In this document: piece after piece, positions 5,424 through 5,953 of the stretch
Layout of the letters: every line of letters begins with the position of its first letter
Position numbering within the stretch: the first letter of the stretch is position 1
NCBI GenBank assembly: GCA_934358235.1
Contig: CAKRKK010000153.1
Span: forward strand, 1 to 5,953
Source of the DNA: an uncultured Lachnospira sp.
GTDB taxonomy: Bacteria > Bacillota > Clostridia > Lachnospirales > Lachnospiraceae
Direction of reading: 5' to 3'
Length of the DNA stretch: 5,953 nucleotides
Program-made: the position numbers and the translations under genes
Notes under the pieces: generated by a model
The model's input: only the letters and a program-made list of their open reading frames with translations
The model's database searches: none
Told to the model about the DNA's origin: nothing

Positions 5424-5953
5424 ATGCGTGTAAGAAGATGGGTTAAGGATGTTATGTATGGACTAATAATATTTGGTATATGTGCAGTAGTAATACTAGC
5501 TGTAAGTGTTGCAGCAGATAATATAGTAACAAAGCATAATGCAGTTATGGTAAGCAGGAATGTGAATAGCAATCTTGATTGTGATGAAACGTTATGCCAG
5601 AGTGTGGATAATGCTTCCATAAGCACAACAGATTATGTGAATAGTCAGGAAAACTGTGAGGGTGTCAATGCAGCAACGGGCATAGTAGCTGATAACAGAA
5701 AGCTTTTTGGCAATAAAAAGATAGTCTGCTGGGGAGATTCAATAACCTGGGGACTTGGCTATGATGAGAATACATATATAAAGAACGAAGCTGGTATTAT
5801 AGATGCTTCTAACTGGAATTATCCGGATACACTTAAATATTACACAGGAATGGATGTATACAATCTTGGGGTATGTGGAGAAACATCCTACGAGATAGCA
5901 CTCCGGCAGGGTGGAATAAAGATGTATGTAGAAAAGCAGGTTACTGTTAAACC
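5424..5953 (+). CDS. Membrane-anchored SGNH/GDSL-family hydrolase, 3' end beyond window
   Basis: An open frame with no stop before the window edge; 176 residues are visible. The N-terminus is basic (MRVRRWVKDV), followed by a hydrophobic segment (about 12-31) that should act as an uncleaved signal anchor. A polar, serine- and asparagine-rich linker (about 35-95) leads into the catalytic domain. Block I is CWGDSITWGLG (102-112), with S106 as the expected nucleophile. NLGVCGETS (147-155) fits Block II, with G149 as the oxyanion-hole glycine. Blocks III (GxND) and V (DxxH) would lie beyond the window. SGNH enzymes are esterases, lipases or polysaccharide/peptidoglycan deacetylases; an extracellular, membrane-tethered role is inferred. 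The gene starts 155 bases after the Nudix gene, so it may or may not share the operon. Confidence 0.85.
   Translation, partial: MRVRRWVKDVMYGLIIFGICAVVILAVSVAADNIVTKHNAVMVSRNVNSNLDCDETLCQSVDNASISTTDYVNSQENCEGVNAATGIVADNRKLFGNKKIVCWGDSITWGLGYDENTYIKNEAGIIDASNWNYPDTLKYYTGMDVYNLGVCGETSYEIALRQGGIKMYVEKQVTVK

Noticed and set aside
5321..5626. Minus-strand 101-codon open frame, hydrophobic product
   Set aside because: It overlaps the SGNH gene start in antisense, lacks a ribosome-binding site and any family motif. The SGNH frame has clear motifs and an AGGAGG site.

Overview
The window is A+T-rich, low-GC Firmicute-type DNA. It shows strong AAAGGAG/AGGAGG ribosome-binding sites, frequent ATA and AGA codons, and genes packed mostly on one strand. 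Gene content and protein style suggest a gut Clostridia, most likely a Lachnospiraceae member related to Lachnospira, Eubacterium or Roseburia. That placement is inference from style and was not tested by a search. I see no phage, transposon, CRISPR, tRNA or rRNA signal.

Layout. One complete gene lies on the minus strand at the left end: a FabK/nitronate-monooxygenase-type FMN oxidoreductase (2-1084). It faces away from a flavodoxin gene (1467-1940, plus). The 382-base region between them is rich in regulatory structure. On the minus strand it has a near-consensus sigma-A promoter (1178-1206), followed at the expected transcription start by a perfect TTTGA-N3-TCAAA-type operator (1156-1170) and an overlapping 19-base dyad (1140-1158). 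On the plus strand it has three copies of an 11-base repeat (1291-1327), an extended -10 promoter (1367-1375) and a 10-bp stem (1382-1426) at the predicted 5' end of the flavodoxin mRNA.

After a 210-base gap come four plus-strand genes. They are a membrane-anchored, ClsC-like phospholipase D-superfamily protein (2151-3743), a ten-helix EamA/DMT transporter (3793-4764), a MutT-type Nudix hydrolase (4807-5268), and the start of a membrane-anchored SGNH/GDSL hydrolase (5424 to the window edge, truncated by the window). Gaps of 49 and 42 bases suggest that the first three are co-transcribed. The 155-base gap before the SGNH gene leaves its membership open. I found no convincing rho-independent terminator anywhere in the window.

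How the genes may work together. The divergent pair both encode FMN proteins. The operator form suggests that the oxidoreductase belongs to a MarR/FabT-like fatty-acid regulon. The phospholipase D-family and SGNH proteins both appear tethered to the outer face of the membrane and suggest envelope lipid or polymer chemistry. The transporter and Nudix enzyme look like generic passengers. I do not see a coherent new defence or mobile system. The most distinctive content is regulatory, between 1085 and 1466.
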